Source of the DNA: Paenibacillus xylaniclasticus
GTDB lineage: Bacteria; Bacillota; Bacilli; Paenibacillales; Paenibacillaceae
DNA: 64,000 nucleotides
Assembly (NCBI RefSeq): GCF_004001065.1
Contig: NZ_BIML01000005.1
Location: forward strand, 186,001-250,000
Reading direction: 5' to 3'
This document shows positions 7,635-17,377 of the stretch, piece after piece; positions within the stretch are counted from its first letter, which is position 1, and each line of letters begins with the position of its first letter. The notes beneath the pieces were generated by a model that saw only the letters and a program-made list of their open reading frames with translations, did no database searches and had not been told where the DNA came from. Both the position numbers and the translations under genes were made by a program.

Positions 7635-9731
7635 TTAGTTCATTTGCAGCGCACGATACAATATTACAGCTGCTTCCGCACGGGTGGCATTGTTGTTCGG
7701 GTTAAACTTACCGGCATTGCCAATGATGATGCCTTTGCTCGCTGCCAATGCAACACCTTCCTTCAACGATGCATGAATTGCACTTGCATCCTTGAACTTG
7801 CTCAGTTCTCCATCAACATCCTTCACTTCTGCTTCTCCAGACGTCAGGCGCAGCGCTCGTGCGATCATCGTTGCCATCTCAGCACGGGTAATCGTTGCAT
7901 TCGGAGCGAATGTATCTGCAGAACGGCCCGTAATAATTCCTTTGTTCGCAGCAGCAGCCACATAAGGCGCAAACCAATCTGAAGATTTGATATCCTTGAA
8001 GCTGGTCGTCAATCCGTAGCTATCGAGGTCCAATGCGTGAATGAGCATTTTTGCAAATTCAGCGCGCGTCACATTGTCTTTCGGTACAAACTTATCCGCC
8101 GCACGGCCCGAAATTGCACCTTTCGCTGCCAGTACTTCAATCTGACGACCCGCCCACGCCTTCACAGAACCAATATCCGAGAAAGTTACATTATTCTCCA
8201 CAACGACATACGAGGAGAAAGAGGTACGCTTTTCCCTGAAATTCCCGTCTTTCAGTACACCGCCGTGGTAATCTATCTTCCCATCATCATGGACTTTGGC
8301 CAAGGTAAGCTTCTCCGTATCAACGCCGAAGGTATCATTTATCGGAAACTGAAGCGCAACTGGATTCGAGAAGTGAGTCGCAGCTTGTCCGCCTAATCGC
8401 AAATCAAAGCTATATACAGAGGATACCGCTTTTTGATTGCCTGTATATTCGCTTACTCTAACATTAAGATCGATTGATTTACCAAACTCACTGCTGTTCG
8501 GAAAACCGATCGTGACTCCGTTAAGCGCCAAGTTCAACTGAATATACGGCGAAGAGTTGAGCTTCTTCATTACTTCTTCAGACAGCTTCAAGTTAACCGT
8601 GTCAACAGCAATTTCACTAAGGTTAATCGTCAAGCTATCGGTTGGAATTGCCGCATCGGATTGAGCTGTTTTCAATAACGTTTGCAGTTTAGCTGCTGCC
8701 GCAACAACAAGGTCCAGCTTCGCTGCAAGCTCCTTGCTAGCATCTACAACCGCTATTCCATCCACAACTGTCGGTTGAACGCTTACGCTATTCGAGCTTT
8801 TGAGCAGTTGTGTAAACAAATCCAACGCTTGTTGAACAATCTGCTGCTTCTCAGCATCTGATGCATTCGCCAGCTTCGTAATCAGAGCATCAATCTGCTT
8901 GTCAACCGTTTGAACCGGGACCACCACTACATTGTTGTTAGTATCTTTTTGCTCATCTGTACCAAGTGTTGACAGATAAGCAAGAGCTATAGCGTTAGAC
9001 GCTTCATCAAACACGCTGCCGCCAATTGCCGTTCTTAACTGACTTACAGCTTGTACGAAGTCTTCCCCTGTCACGCCAGCCCCTTGAAACAATTGCCGCA
9101 GCTCAGCAACATCAGAAGTAGACAAGGCATTGTTCACAGCATGACTAATTAACGCATTACGCTCCGATACATTCTTCGCAAGGGAAACCAGCTCGATCAA
9201 AGTTTTCGATTTCAACTGTTCAGCAACCGAAGCCTCGGCTGCAACAGCCGCCTTCGCCACAGCCTCAACCGTTACAGCGGAAGTGTCCGTTACACCTGCA
9301 CTAGCTGCTGCCGATTTCAGTGCAGAACGGTAGGTCGTGTTCGTGCGGATGTCTTCAAGAGCATTAACATCCAATACAGCCGGAACCGACAACAGCGACA
9401 CAACGAGATCCGCCAGCACGCCGCGATCGGCGTCAGAGACATTAAATTTATTCGCAATTGGACCCGCGATCACAACACGCTGATTATGATCCAGACCAAC
9501 AATAGCTTGTCTTGCTGACTCAACTTTCGCTTTACCTTGAGTATCCAAGGCATTATAGACTTTCGAATAACGATCAATGGCTTGCTGGCTGTATGCCGCA
9601 TCCGCCGCATATGCCGACTGAGCAGCCAAATGTTTAACTAGTCCCTTCTCGCTGAAAGGAATGCCGGCAAAGCCTGTCGTAACGATCGCTGCCGCTAATG
9701 AATACTTAAACAATCTCCCTTTAACACTCAC
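7635..9731 (-). CDS. Secreted surface protein with three C-terminal SLH domains
   Basis: A roughly 698-residue exported protein. It has a signal peptide (basic start, hydrophobic AAAIVTTGFAG core, likely cleavage after QSAYA), a long Ala/Val/Asp-rich helical region, a beta-rich segment near residues 370-510, and three SLH domains at about 529-582, 591-642 and 659-701, each with the ITRAE-type motif (VTRAE, ITRAE, ATRAE). SLH domains bind pyruvylated secondary cell-wall polymer, so the protein is attached to the wall. The GTG at 9731 has AGGTG six bases upstream; the in-frame GTG at 9740 overlaps that site. I do not recognise the N-terminal part. It could be a surface-layer or wall-associated protein and a possible target of the nearby glycan machinery. 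Confidence 0.85.
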   Translation of the reverse strand: MSVKGRLFKYSLAAAIVTTGFAGIPFSEKGLVKHLAAQSAYAADAAYSQQAIDRYSKVYNALDTQGKAKVESARQAIVGLDHNQRVVIAGPIANKFNVSDADRGVLADLVVSLLSVPAVLDVNALEDIRTNTTYRSALKSAAASAGVTDTSAVTVEAVAKAAVAAEASVAEQLKSKTLIELVSLAKNVSERNALISHAVNNALSTSDVAELRQLFQGAGVTGEDFVQAVSQLRTAIGGSVFDEASNAIALAYLSTLGTDEQKDTNNNVVVVPVQTVDKQIDALITKLANASDAEKQQIVQQALDLFTQLLKSSNSVSVQPTVVDGIAVVDASKELAAKLDLVVAAAAKLQTLLKTAQSDAAIPTDSLTINLSEIAVDTVNLKLSEEVMKKLNSSPYIQLNLALNGVTIGFPNSSEFGKSIDLNVRVSEYTGNQKAVSSVYSFDLRLGGQAATHFSNPVALQFPINDTFGVDTEKLTLAKVHDDGKIDYHGGVLKDGNFREKRTSFSSYVVVENNVTFSDIGSVKAWAGRQIEVLAAKGAISGRAADKFVPKDNVTRAEFAKMLIHALDLDSYGLTTSFKDIKSSDWFAPYVAAAANKGIITGRSADTFAPNATITRAEMATMIARALRLTSGEAEVKDVDGELSKFKDASAIHASLKEGVALAASKGIIIGNAGKFNPNNNATRAEAAVILYRALQMN

Positions 9732-10070
9732 GACTATCACCTCATAATTGTATGTAACTATATAATATAATGTCTTGTCTCAGTGTATGGTCTTACGGAC
9801 AAAGGGAATTTTTTAAATATCCATTATATAGCAAAAAATCCTCATTTATCACGTTATACTCCACAACTTTGACCTAAAAAATGCATGATAACTAGCGCCA
9901 TTCTACCATCTAAAAAAGGAGTTGGTCAATTTAAATATCATTACAGATACGAATCGTATCTTAATTTTCCTTGTAAAATCAACTGCTAATCTATACTTTT
10001 TAATGCTATTTTTTAGGTTTAATCAGTATTATAATACATTTTGTATCAAAATGTTGCTGGTAATAATATG
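9732..10070. other. AT-rich intergenic region
   Basis: This stretch between the SLH gene and mobA is very AT-rich and has no open frame of note. It must contain the SLH promoter; a TATATT/TATAAT-like run lies near 9760-9772. The only clear structure is the palindrome at 9945-9961. Confidence 0.5.
9945..9961. promoter_or_regulatory. Perfect 7-3-7 palindrome, possible operator
   Basis: AGATACG-AAT-CGTATCT is a perfect inverted repeat with no U-tract, about 215 bases upstream of the SLH gene start. It looks like a dimeric repressor site; the protein that might bind is unknown. Confidence 0.35.
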
Positions 10071-10703
10071 TTACATATTTTCTGATATTTTTTGATATGC
10101 CCTCATCTCATTCATGTTGAAAGCGGCCAGACCCTCTTCTTCATTCGCTGGCTCAACATTCGTAACGTTCAGTTCATGAAGTAAACCCATCATTCGAAGC
10201 TGACGAGCCTCTAATTGAGCAGCCATCCGATCTATCACTCGTGAATGATAAAGCGCATGGAATGGTTGATTCGGTATACACACAATATCCGAATCGTTCT
10301 TCATTCTTTGAATCTGCTTAACGAATAATGAATGTGAGATGAACGGCATATCACAAGCAATGACAAACGCAAAGCCAGACGGAATTGAGCATAAAGCCGA
10401 ATGAAGCCCTGCCATCGGTCCACAATTGACATATTTGTCCGTAACAAAATGAACCCCGTTCGCACATTCAGACATTTGAAGCACTGCCCTGTATTGTGCC
10501 GCCCTCTCTTCTGTACCAGCTGCTATCGTGACTCGCATCCCCCAGTCTTGCAGTTTGCGCACCAAATAAGCGAGAAGTATCTCACCTCCATATGGAAGCA
10601 GCGCCTTATCTCTTCCCATCCGAGTGCTGTTGCCTCCTGCCAGAATGATCGACTCTGATACGATCTGATTTACGGCCTGCTGATTCGTCTTTTCATCCTT
10701 CAT
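10071..10703 (-). CDS. mobA: Molybdenum cofactor guanylyltransferase
   Basis: A 210-residue cytoplasmic nucleotidyltransferase that joins GMP to molybdopterin to give the bis-MGD cofactor. The N-terminal signature LAGGNSTRMGRDKALLPYGG (about residues 22-41) and the metal-binding segment VIACDMPFI (about 112-120) are typical. GAGGTGGGATAGGA precedes the ATG. It stands alone: no other cofactor genes are near, and it is divergent from rocD. Length fits the family. Confidence 0.9.
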   Translation of the reverse strand: MKDEKTNQQAVNQIVSESIILAGGNSTRMGRDKALLPYGGEILLAYLVRKLQDWGMRVTIAAGTEERAAQYRAVLQMSECANGVHFVTDKYVNCGPMAGLHSALCSIPSGFAFVIACDMPFISHSLFVKQIQRMKNDSDIVCIPNQPFHALYHSRVIDRMAAQLEARQLRMMGLLHELNVTNVEPANEEEGLAAFNMNEMRAYQKISENM

Positions 10704-10849
10704 TCCTATCCCACCTCAATAACGATCTAGACTTAACCTGATATATGGCCCCTATTGTCCGCACATAACTACCGTTTCATTAAGCATAAACTCTATCGAT
10801 TAGAAAACCAATGCAGCGTTTCGTATTTAGCAAAGGAGAGGATTCAAGC

Positions 10850-12052
10850 ATGAATCGATCGCCAGGAGCTAATCATCACTTGATCACTTCCGTCCAGCCG
10901 TACGAAGCACACAACTACAACCCGCTGCCTATCGTAATCACGGAAGCAAGCGGCGTATGGGTTACGGATGCAGAAGGAAACCGATATATGGACATGCTTA
11001 GCGCTTACTCCGCTCTCAATGCCGGACACCGTCATCCTCGCATCATTCGCGCCTTACTTGACCAAGCAAGGCGGGTAACCCTCACGTCCCGTGCCTTCTA
11101 TAATGAGCCCTATATTCAACTGTGCTCTACACTCACTAAGTATACGGGGAAAGATGCAATCCTTCCGATGAACAGTGGGGCTGAAGCCGTTGAGACTGCG
11201 ATCAAAGCGGCACGCCGCTGGGGCCGCCATACTAAAGGAATCGCAGAGAACAGTGCGGAAATGATCGTATGCTCCAACAGCTTTCATGGTAGAACGATTA
11301 CAACGATCTCCTTCTCTTCTGAGCCTGCTTATCGCCGCGACTTCGGTCCGTTCACTCCCGGCTTTAAGATTGTCCCCTACGGAGATATCACAGCACTCGA
11401 ACAAGCCTTCACCCCGAATACAGTCGCCTTTCTTGTCGAGCCCATTCAGGGGGAAGCTGGAATAATCGTTCCGCCGGACGGATATTTATCTGCTGCTTAT
11501 GCATTATGCAAGAAGAATCACTCTCTCTTCATTGCAGATGAAATTCAGACCGGATTCGGCCGCACAGGCAGCCGGTTTGCTTGTGATTTTGATCATGTCA
11601 TTCCTGATATCTATGTGCTTGGCAAAGCGTTAGGTGGCGGTATCGTACCGATTTCCGCCATTGCCGCCGACCGCGCGATCCTTGATTTATTCGACCCTGG
11701 CTCGCACGGCTCTACCTTTGGCGGCAACGCTCTTGCTTGCGCCGTCGCTGTCGAGGCTATTACCGTCGCTGAGGAGGAACAGCATCCAAAGCGGTCTGCG
11801 ATACTCGGAGCTCGCTTGCTAGACGCGATCAAACAAATATCGAATCCCATGATTCGCGAGGTTAGAGGGAGGGGATTATTCATCGGAATTGAGCTTAATG
11901 TCCCTGCACGTCCAATATGTGAACGGCTTATGAATCTCGGTCTATTATGCAAGGAGACACACGAGCTTACGATTCGGCTCGCACCGCCACTAACGATTAC
12001 AGACGAAGAGCTCGACTGGGCGATTGGACGTCTACAGCTCGCTCTTACGTAG
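10850..12052 (+). CDS. rocD: Ornithine aminotransferase
   Basis: A class III PLP-dependent aminotransferase of 400 residues converting ornithine and 2-oxoglutarate to glutamate semialdehyde and glutamate in arginine catabolism. Signatures include [19 protein letters not shown], the FHGRT segment, the [12 protein letters not shown] motif and the PLP-lysine segment [10 protein letters not shown]. The chosen ATG has AAAGGAGAGG eight bases upstream; an in-frame ATG at 10811 lacks one. It is a single gene, convergent with the pseudokinase operon, and the terminator between them has its U-tract on the other strand. Other omega-aminotransferases are possible, but the early motifs match RocD. Confidence 0.9.
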   Translation: MNRSPGANHHLITSVQPYEAHNYNPLPIVITEASGVWVTDAEGNRYMDMLSAYSALNAGHRHPRIIRALLDQARRVTLTSRAFYNEPYIQLCSTLTKYTGKDAILPMNSGAEAVETAIKAARRWGRHTKGIAENSAEMIVCSNSFHGRTITTISFSSEPAYRRDFGPFTPGFKIVPYGDITALEQAFTPNTVAFLVEPIQGEAGIIVPPDGYLSAAYALCKKNHSLFIADEIQTGFGRTGSRFACDFDHVIPDIYVLGKALGGGIVPISAIAADRAILDLFDPGSHGSTFGGNALACAVAVEAITVAEEEQHPKRSAILGARLLDAIKQISNPMIREVRGRGLFIGIELNVPARPICERLMNLGLLCKETHELTIRLAPPLTITDEELDWAIGRLQLALT

Positions 12053-12065
12053 TCCCATTCTGCAC

Positions 12066-12107
12066 AAAAAAAGCCGTCCTTGCAGCAGCATTGCGTCAAG
12101 GACGGCT
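12066..12107 (-). terminator. Intrinsic terminator of the pseudokinase operon
   Basis: An 11-bp stem (12072-12082 with 12097-12107, AGCCGTCCTTG) with seven Us on the minus-strand side. It ends the 13534-12130 operon. Confidence 0.85.
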
Positions 12108-12129
12108 CTAATCGACCTATATGCTCTTG

Positions 12130-12777
12130 CTATTTCCATTTCTTTCGCCGTTGATGGATTAAAGCTACACCGAGCGGCTTAACCTCCAACAAGGACAGCA
12201 ACCGCTTGACTCGGGAAGCATCACTCTCATCCACCTTACCGCTCCTTACGATAAGCAACGCTCCGTCAATTCCCTTGACAAGATGCTGCGTATTAGACGA
12301 TGTCAGAAGCGGGGGGACACTAAGCAGCACCATATCGAATTCATGCCTCCACTGATCAAATAATGAATGGAACGAGAATGCTCCAAGTCGTTCTTCCGAA
12401 TAGACGGTATACATTCCAGCTGTTATCACGCTCAAATTAGGAATAACATCTGAATGAACAACCTCTTGCGGCTCACTAACTTTGTCCACAATATTGCTCA
12501 GACCCCGCACATTCGGCAAACCGAATAAAATATGAACGAATGGGTTAAGCATATCGCCGTCTATTAGCAGTGTCCGTCTGCCAGCTTGTGCAAAAGCAAC
12601 AGCTAAATTAGACGTTGTCTCGGCCGTACCCCCGCCTTCCCGCGGCGAAGTCACCGCAACAATTCTTCCCTTAGAATCAGTGCTGAGCTCCAACTGTGTC
12701 CGCAACGACCGGTAACGCTCCATTATTTCGCGGTTTCCTCCGCTCAGCATCATAAGCTTATTTCTCGACCGGGACAT
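12130..12777 (-). CDS. Degenerate BY-kinase (pseudokinase) paralogue
   Basis: A 215-residue homologue of the tyrosine kinase at 6071-6757 that keeps the fold but has lost the catalytic residues. Where the active copy has GPGEGKST, this one reads PREGGGTAE, so the Walker A Lys is missing. Walker A' is partly kept (LLIDGDMLNP). Walker B IDTPP has become LSVPP, losing its Asp. The tail ends RRKKWK with no Tyr cluster. It cannot be an ordinary ATP-dependent kinase; it may act as a scaffold for its modulator or be decaying. Its start overlaps the modulator gene by 20 bases, exactly as in the active pair, which points to duplication of the pair. Confidence 0.85.
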   Translation of the reverse strand: MSRSRNKLMMLSGGNREIMERYRSLRTQLELSTDSKGRIVAVTSPREGGGTAETTSNLAVAFAQAGRRTLLIDGDMLNPFVHILFGLPNVRGLSNIVDKVSEPQEVVHSDVIPNLSVITAGMYTVYSEERLGAFSFHSLFDQWRHEFDMVLLSVPPLLTSSNTQHLVKGIDGALLIVRSGKVDESDASRVKRLLSLLEVKPLGVALIHQRRKKWK

Positions 12778-13534
12778 GATTGTTCTCTCCTGCTCTACCG
12801 AGTGTCAGTCTGGTTGATCGGCGATGCCCTTCCTTACCGTCATCCACAAACATAGGAAGCTCCACCAACGTATCTAAGCCAAACGATCGTCTAACATCTC
12901 GTTCGGTCCAAATCCGCTTGTCCAAATATTCTAATAATAAGCATACTCCGGCGGCAAACATAAGAGAAATGATAAATCCTATCAGAAGCATTTTCTTAAG
13001 ATTAATGTTAACCGGGCTAGGCGGAGTATCAGGCTTCACCTCAGCCTCATACAATACTTTCAGATTATCATTCCCGTATAGAGCAGCTGTCTCCGCGGCC
13101 AGACTTTCTGCTACAGCATTGACAAGAATAGCCGCAGATTCATAATTGGCATCCCTGGCTGAAAGCGTCAGCACTTGAGAGGTCGAGCTTACACTTACGT
13201 TAAGCCTACCCGCCATTTCTACAGCGGAAATTCCAAGTTCAGGATGCTCGGCTGCCGCTTTCTTCAATATTGGCGGTGTCGTGATAAGATCCTTGTAAGT
13301 TTGGAGCATCTTAAGGTTAGCTTCGATCGTTAAGTGAAGCGGTTCGCCGCTATCACCACTATTCGCATTCGCCATAATTAGCTTCGCAGTCGCTTCATAG
13401 ATGGGAGTGTGCAAATATCGCTCGAACCCGAATACAGCGCAGCAGCACACCATCACAATCATAACGATAAGCCGCCATCTACGGCGCAGCATGACCGCAT
13501 AGTCGCGCAGATCAAGCTCTTCGGACACAGACAT
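12758..13534 (-). CDS. Wzz/CapA-type modulator, partner of the pseudokinase
   Basis: A 258-residue co-polymerase-type membrane protein with helices at about 20-42 and 185-208 and a PDTPPSPVN motif before the second helix. It aligns along its whole length with the modulator at 6738-7541, including the end (RAGENNHVPVEK against KAGEVEHVTNEK). It leads a two-gene operon with its own terminator, separate from both polysaccharide operons, with a promoter somewhere in 13535-13700. Its role could be chain-length control for a second polymer or modulation of the active kinase. Confidence 0.85.
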   Translation of the reverse strand: MSVSEELDLRDYAVMLRRRWRLIVMIVMVCCCAVFGFERYLHTPIYEATAKLIMANANSGDSGEPLHLTIEANLKMLQTYKDLITTPPILKKAAAEHPELGISAVEMAGRLNVSVSSTSQVLTLSARDANYESAAILVNAVAESLAAETAALYGNDNLKVLYEAEVKPDTPPSPVNINLKKMLLIGFIISLMFAAGVCLLLEYLDKRIWTERDVRRSFGLDTLVELPMFVDDGKEGHRRSTRLTLGRAGENNHVPVEK

Positions 13535-13701
13535 TCCTCTCTTCAGTTCGGAAATTTATACCTAAACCGTTTCAGAATTGCTTTACACATTTAATTTAAA
13601 CAAAATTGTTGTAAACTTCTTTATTGAGGGAATAATATCCATTCTACCATTCATAATTTTACACCGTCAATCTTCACTCATTCGCAACAGAAGCTAATAA
13701 C

Positions 13702-13736
13702 AAAAAAAGCTGCAGCTCTACCTACAGAGCGCAGCT
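13702..13736 (-). terminator. Intrinsic terminator at the end of the ABC-dependent glycan operon
   Basis: AGCTGC/GCAGCT and GCTCT/AGAGC helices with one bulged A, followed by seven Us on the minus strand. It lies 20 bases after the last gene (13757) of the operon that starts at wzm. Confidence 0.8.
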
Positions 13737-13756
13737 TCACAATATTGATAGCCGTA

Positions 13757-14698
13757 TTATCCGACCTTCCCTTCCTTATGAGCAACCGAAACATCAAGCT
13801 TGCGGACTCCTTCTAATGCTCCCGTTTTAAGTCCCGCCCGCAGCCCAAGCTTATATCCGGCATACTTGCAAGCATTCTCAGCAATAAGCCGAACCATCAA
13901 CCCAAATCTCCGATGCTTGAATACAGCTGCGATCTGTGCTCGTACGATGCTTGATCCCGCTTTCTCCGCCTTAGCTCTCATCGCAATCCATGGATGCTGC
14001 CCTATTGAAACTCCGTTATCATAGAAACGTCTATAAAGCTGCTTGAGCGTAAAATTGTGAGAATGTATGACCTTCGCTTCCGCCACATATGCAATCAGAC
14101 CACCTTGCAGCATGCATCTAGCCGATAACAATAAATCTTCATTGAACATGACCGGTGAATCAAAACCGCCCATCCTCTCGAACGTCTCCCGGCGAATCGC
14201 TGAACACACATTAGAGCAGAAAAATGCTTTAATCCCCATCCGTGCAATGTCGTGCTCTGACTTGAGCATGGACTCCGAAGGATAGTTCAGCTCCCGCGCC
14301 GTACGCTCTAACAGATTCGCATCTTCACCAGGAAGCTGTCTGGCATAGGCATAAGCTACCTCTTGAGCCGCCAGAGGCCTCACTAATGATTCAAGAAGCA
14401 GACTATCTGCCGGCAGTGCATCCTGTGTCATAAAGATAAGAATGTCGCCGGTTGCTACAGCTGCCGCCTGATTGCGCGCGCCGCCGTGATCAAACTCGGT
14501 CTGTGGAATCGACAGTACCGCCGCTCCTTCAGCTCGGGCGACATCAGCTGTTCCATCCGTAGATGACGAATCTATAACAATAATCTCAGCGGGCGTGACC
14601 GTCTGTCCGCGTAAGCTCTTCAACAGCTCCTTAAAGGACGGGCCTGCATTCCAAGTCGGAATAATGACGGACAGACGCGCCTGCTGATTAGTAGGCAT
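13757..14698 (-). CDS. GT2 glycosyltransferase, rhamnosyltransferase-like
   Basis: A 313-residue GT-A enzyme. It starts LSVIIPTWNAG, has the IDSSSTDGT nucleotide-binding segment, then FDHGGARN and MTQDALPAD, a combination common in rhamnosyltransferases of O-antigen and S-layer glycan clusters. The C-terminal part (IHSHNFTLKQLYRRFYDNG) also fits. It probably adds L-rhamnose from dTDP-rhamnose made by the rml genes of the same operon. It overlaps the upstream transferase gene by 11 bases and is the last gene before the terminator. Confidence 0.82.
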   Translation of the reverse strand: MPTNQQARLSVIIPTWNAGPSFKELLKSLRGQTVTPAEIIVIDSSSTDGTADVARAEGAAVLSIPQTEFDHGGARNQAAAVATGDILIFMTQDALPADSLLLESLVRPLAAQEVAYAYARQLPGEDANLLERTARELNYPSESMLKSEHDIARMGIKAFFCSNVCSAIRRETFERMGGFDSPVMFNEDLLLSARCMLQGGLIAYVAEAKVIHSHNFTLKQLYRRFYDNGVSIGQHPWIAMRAKAEKAGSSIVRAQIAAVFKHRRFGLMVRLIAENACKYAGYKLGLRAGLKTGALEGVRKLDVSVAHKEGKVG

Positions 14699-16091
14699 TT
14701 TTGTTCACAAATCCTTTCACAATCGTCTTGAAGATGATTCGAATATCAAACAAGAAAGTCCAATTCTCCAAATAGAACAGGTCGTGTACAATTCGCTCCT
14801 CAATCGAGGTGTCACCACGTAATCCATTTGTCTGTGCCCAGCCGGTAATACCAGGACGAACATGATGCTTCACCATATATTTCGGAACTTTTTCTTTGAA
14901 CTGCTCGACGAAGAACGGCCGCTCCGGTCTTGGACCAACGACGCTCATCTGCCCCATCAGAACATTAAAAAATTGCGGCAGCTCATCTAAGCTCGTTCTC
15001 CGAAGGAATGCCCCAAATGCGGTGCGACGCGGATCATTCTCCACTGTCCACTGCGTATCCGATACATTGGATGCCGAAATTCGCATAGAACGGAATTTAT
15101 ACATATAGAATGGCTTCCGGCCGTATCCGATCCGCTCCTGCTTGAAGATAACGGGACCAGGCGAGGTCAGCTTTATACCAATCGCAATAGCTAGCATAAT
15201 AGGGGACAAGATCACAATCGCAACGGACGCGAACAGAATATCGAAGGTCCGTTTCAATAGTCGGTTACTGAATTCATCCAGCGGAATATCGCGAACGTTA
15301 ATGAGCGGCATTCCAGCGAAATTATCGAAGAATGGACGCGCTGGCAGCAGATCAAAATAATCAGGGATAATGAGCGTTCTTACCCCCATTTTGTCACATG
15401 TCTGAATAAGACTTGCATATTTCTCATGAGCCTCAAGCGGCAGGGCAACGATAACTTCATCAATGTCAGGATTGTCAGCCAGCGTTTGCTCCAGGCTGTC
15501 CAGAGGCCCCAAGATCTTAAGACCGGCGTGCGCTTCACACGGCTGGGGCTGATCATCCAAGAAACCGAATACCTCGTATCCGAGCTCCGTGCGGTTAACA
15601 AGACGATCGTGGAACCTTCGTCCGACAGTGCCTGCCCCCAGAATAAGCACATAATGCTTGTTATAGCCATGTTGACGCGCCCATATGAGCACTTTCTTGA
15701 CGATCAGACGGTAGCCTGTAGCCATCGTAACGGAGATTCCGAAGAACAGCACCAGGAACTCCCGAGAAATATGCTCCTCCTTAGCAATGTACAGCAAGCT
15801 AAGCACGAGAAGTCCACTTAGCCCGTGAGCCTGCACGACTTTTAATACATCGTAAGAAATGCGTTTACGCCTACGTGGGGTATAATGACCAACATAGAAC
15901 CCGATAATGACCGTTGCAAAAGCAAAAATCGTTCCCCAAATTAAATAGTTTTTAAAAGGCAGCGTATAATAGTGAATCATCAATCCGCTAGTAAACTTGA
16001 GCCAGTAGGCGAGTAGAAAGGCAAATAATACGCATACTAGGTCAGCCAACATATAAACTTGCGTCAAAAAACGCTGATTTTGTCGAATCAA
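14688..16091 (-). CDS. Undecaprenyl-phosphate hexose-1-phosphate transferase (WcaJ/WsaP type)
   Basis: A 467-residue polyisoprenyl-phosphate hexose-1-phosphate transferase. It has four N-terminal membrane helices (to about residue 120), a Rossmann-like domain with LILGAGTVGRRF near 150, then a re-entrant helix and the catalytic sugar-transferase domain with RTSLDELPQFFNVL and SVVGPRPERP. It starts the lipid-linked glycan by moving galactose- or glucose-1-phosphate to undecaprenyl phosphate; S-layer glycan clusters of Geobacillus and Paenibacillus start with this enzyme type (WsaP/WsfP). The start is TTG at 16091 with GGAG about 13 bases upstream. The window has two initiating transferases, one for each polysaccharide system. 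Confidence 0.9.
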   Translation of the reverse strand: MIRQNQRFLTQVYMLADLVCVLFAFLLAYWLKFTSGLMIHYYTLPFKNYLIWGTIFAFATVIIGFYVGHYTPRRRKRISYDVLKVVQAHGLSGLLVLSLLYIAKEEHISREFLVLFFGISVTMATGYRLIVKKVLIWARQHGYNKHYVLILGAGTVGRRFHDRLVNRTELGYEVFGFLDDQPQPCEAHAGLKILGPLDSLEQTLADNPDIDEVIVALPLEAHEKYASLIQTCDKMGVRTLIIPDYFDLLPARPFFDNFAGMPLINVRDIPLDEFSNRLLKRTFDILFASVAIVILSPIMLAIAIGIKLTSPGPVIFKQERIGYGRKPFYMYKFRSMRISASNVSDTQWTVENDPRRTAFGAFLRRTSLDELPQFFNVLMGQMSVVGPRPERPFFVEQFKEKVPKYMVKHHVRPGITGWAQTNGLRGDTSIEERIVHDLFYLENWTFLFDIRIIFKTIVKGFVNKNAY

Positions 16092-16201
16092 TGTACATCC
16101 GACTCCATTCCATTGTTTCTAGTATTTTCAATGTAATTCTATCAAATGTGATAGAAAAAAACCAATGACAAAATCCGGCATACCGCTAGCGTTCGACTAA
16201 T

Positions 16202-17185
16202 TTATATAAGACTATTATTTTCTCTTACTCGACGCTGTATATTTTGTCGTTTGCGCAGCATAGATGGCAGAGAACGGACAATACGAGGCCAGCAGACTAA
16301 CAAATCTGGCTCTCTAAGAATGATATACCCTAATTTAAGCAGCTCTTTAACCATTATCAATGGCCAATCGATAATGCTCGATATATTAAGCCGCTCGTTC
16401 TTAATAAGCGTAAACCATTGATTTTGATAGGAATGTTGTCTTACGAATGACGAGATTGACCTACGACCGCCTTGTTTCCAGCCTCGAGCATGAACTGCTT
16501 GCGCATCAGGAAGATAGATCGCCTTCCATCCAAGAAGCCGAGCTCTCCATGCGACATCGACATCTTCTTTGTAAGCAAAATAAGCTGCGTCAAAAAACTG
16601 GCCTTCTACTGATATATCCTCGATCATAGCCCTCGAATAAATGGCCGCAGCCCCCGATACACCGAACACTTCGCCAGCAGTCTGCCAATTGCTCGCAGCT
16701 TCCCCCGCTCCCCGGTCTGTAACTTGCCTCGTTCGACTAATTGCAAGTCCTGTGCTGTCTACTACGCCAATATCATCTGCACGAACCAGAAGACCGCATG
16801 CGCTCCCGATCTTCGGTCTGTTCGACATAGCAGCCAGAAGTACCCCCACATAATTCGGATGAAGCCGTACATCCGGATTCAACACGAGGACATAATCTGA
16901 ATCGGTTCTTGCGATCGCTATATTCTGACCGCCGGCAAACCCGGTATTCACCTTGGATACAACAAGATCGATATGCTCTTCATACGGTCTTAATACATCC
17001 AGAGTACCATCCACCGAGGCGTTGTCTACCACTACGATCTGTTTGATCGGATAAGCTTGCGCAAGCACACAATCCAGGCATTCTCCGATGTCACTCACAC
17101 TATTATACGTTACGATACATACCGATAATGTCGGTGACGCGGGTACCGCATCGCCGTTTATTAAATGCTTGTACGGCTGTTGCAC
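16202..17185 (-). CDS. GT2 glycosyltransferase, WbbL-like rhamnosyltransferase
   Basis: A 327-residue GT-A enzyme of the dTDP-Rha:acceptor rhamnosyltransferase type. Motifs: SVCIVTYNSVSDI at the start, VVVDNASVDGT, NTGFAGGQN, LNPDVRLHP and YKEDVDVAWRARLLGWK. It starts at GTG 17185 with GGTGA upstream. It follows rmlD by about 190 bases and precedes the initiating transferase by 110 bases in the same orientation. WbbL-type enzymes add the first rhamnose to the lipid-linked primer, which would suit this position; the acceptor is inferred. Confidence 0.82.
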   Translation of the reverse strand: MQQPYKHLINGDAVPASPTLSVCIVTYNSVSDIGECLDCVLAQAYPIKQIVVVDNASVDGTLDVLRPYEEHIDLVVSKVNTGFAGGQNIAIARTDSDYVLVLNPDVRLHPNYVGVLLAAMSNRPKIGSACGLLVRADDIGVVDSTGLAISRTRQVTDRGAGEAASNWQTAGEVFGVSGAAAIYSRAMIEDISVEGQFFDAAYFAYKEDVDVAWRARLLGWKAIYLPDAQAVHARGWKQGGRRSISSFVRQHSYQNQWFTLIKNERLNISSIIDWPLIMVKELLKLGYIILREPDLLVCWPRIVRSLPSMLRKRQNIQRRVRENNSLI

Positions 17186-17377
17186 GCCGTCATCACCATC
17201 CTTCAGGCACTAGCCTCTTTCTATATCATAGCCTGCACAACGTTTGATTCTCAATCTATAAAACCTTAACTTTTTTCAAAGACATGGTAACTAAGGTCAT
17301 TTCACCACTATCCTGAACGTCAACAAGCGCATTCGCAGCAGAGGCACCCCCCCGTCGCTCATGCGCTTGTGAATCTG

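Noticed and set aside
11611-12099. 162-residue minus-strand frame over rocD
   Set aside because: Shadow of the aminotransferase, with Ser/Arg-rich nonsense composition, and it runs into the terminator.
12130-12777. MinD/ParA-type partition ATPase
   Set aside because: Pairing and overlap with a Wzz-type modulator and collinearity with the active BY-kinase show it belongs to that family.
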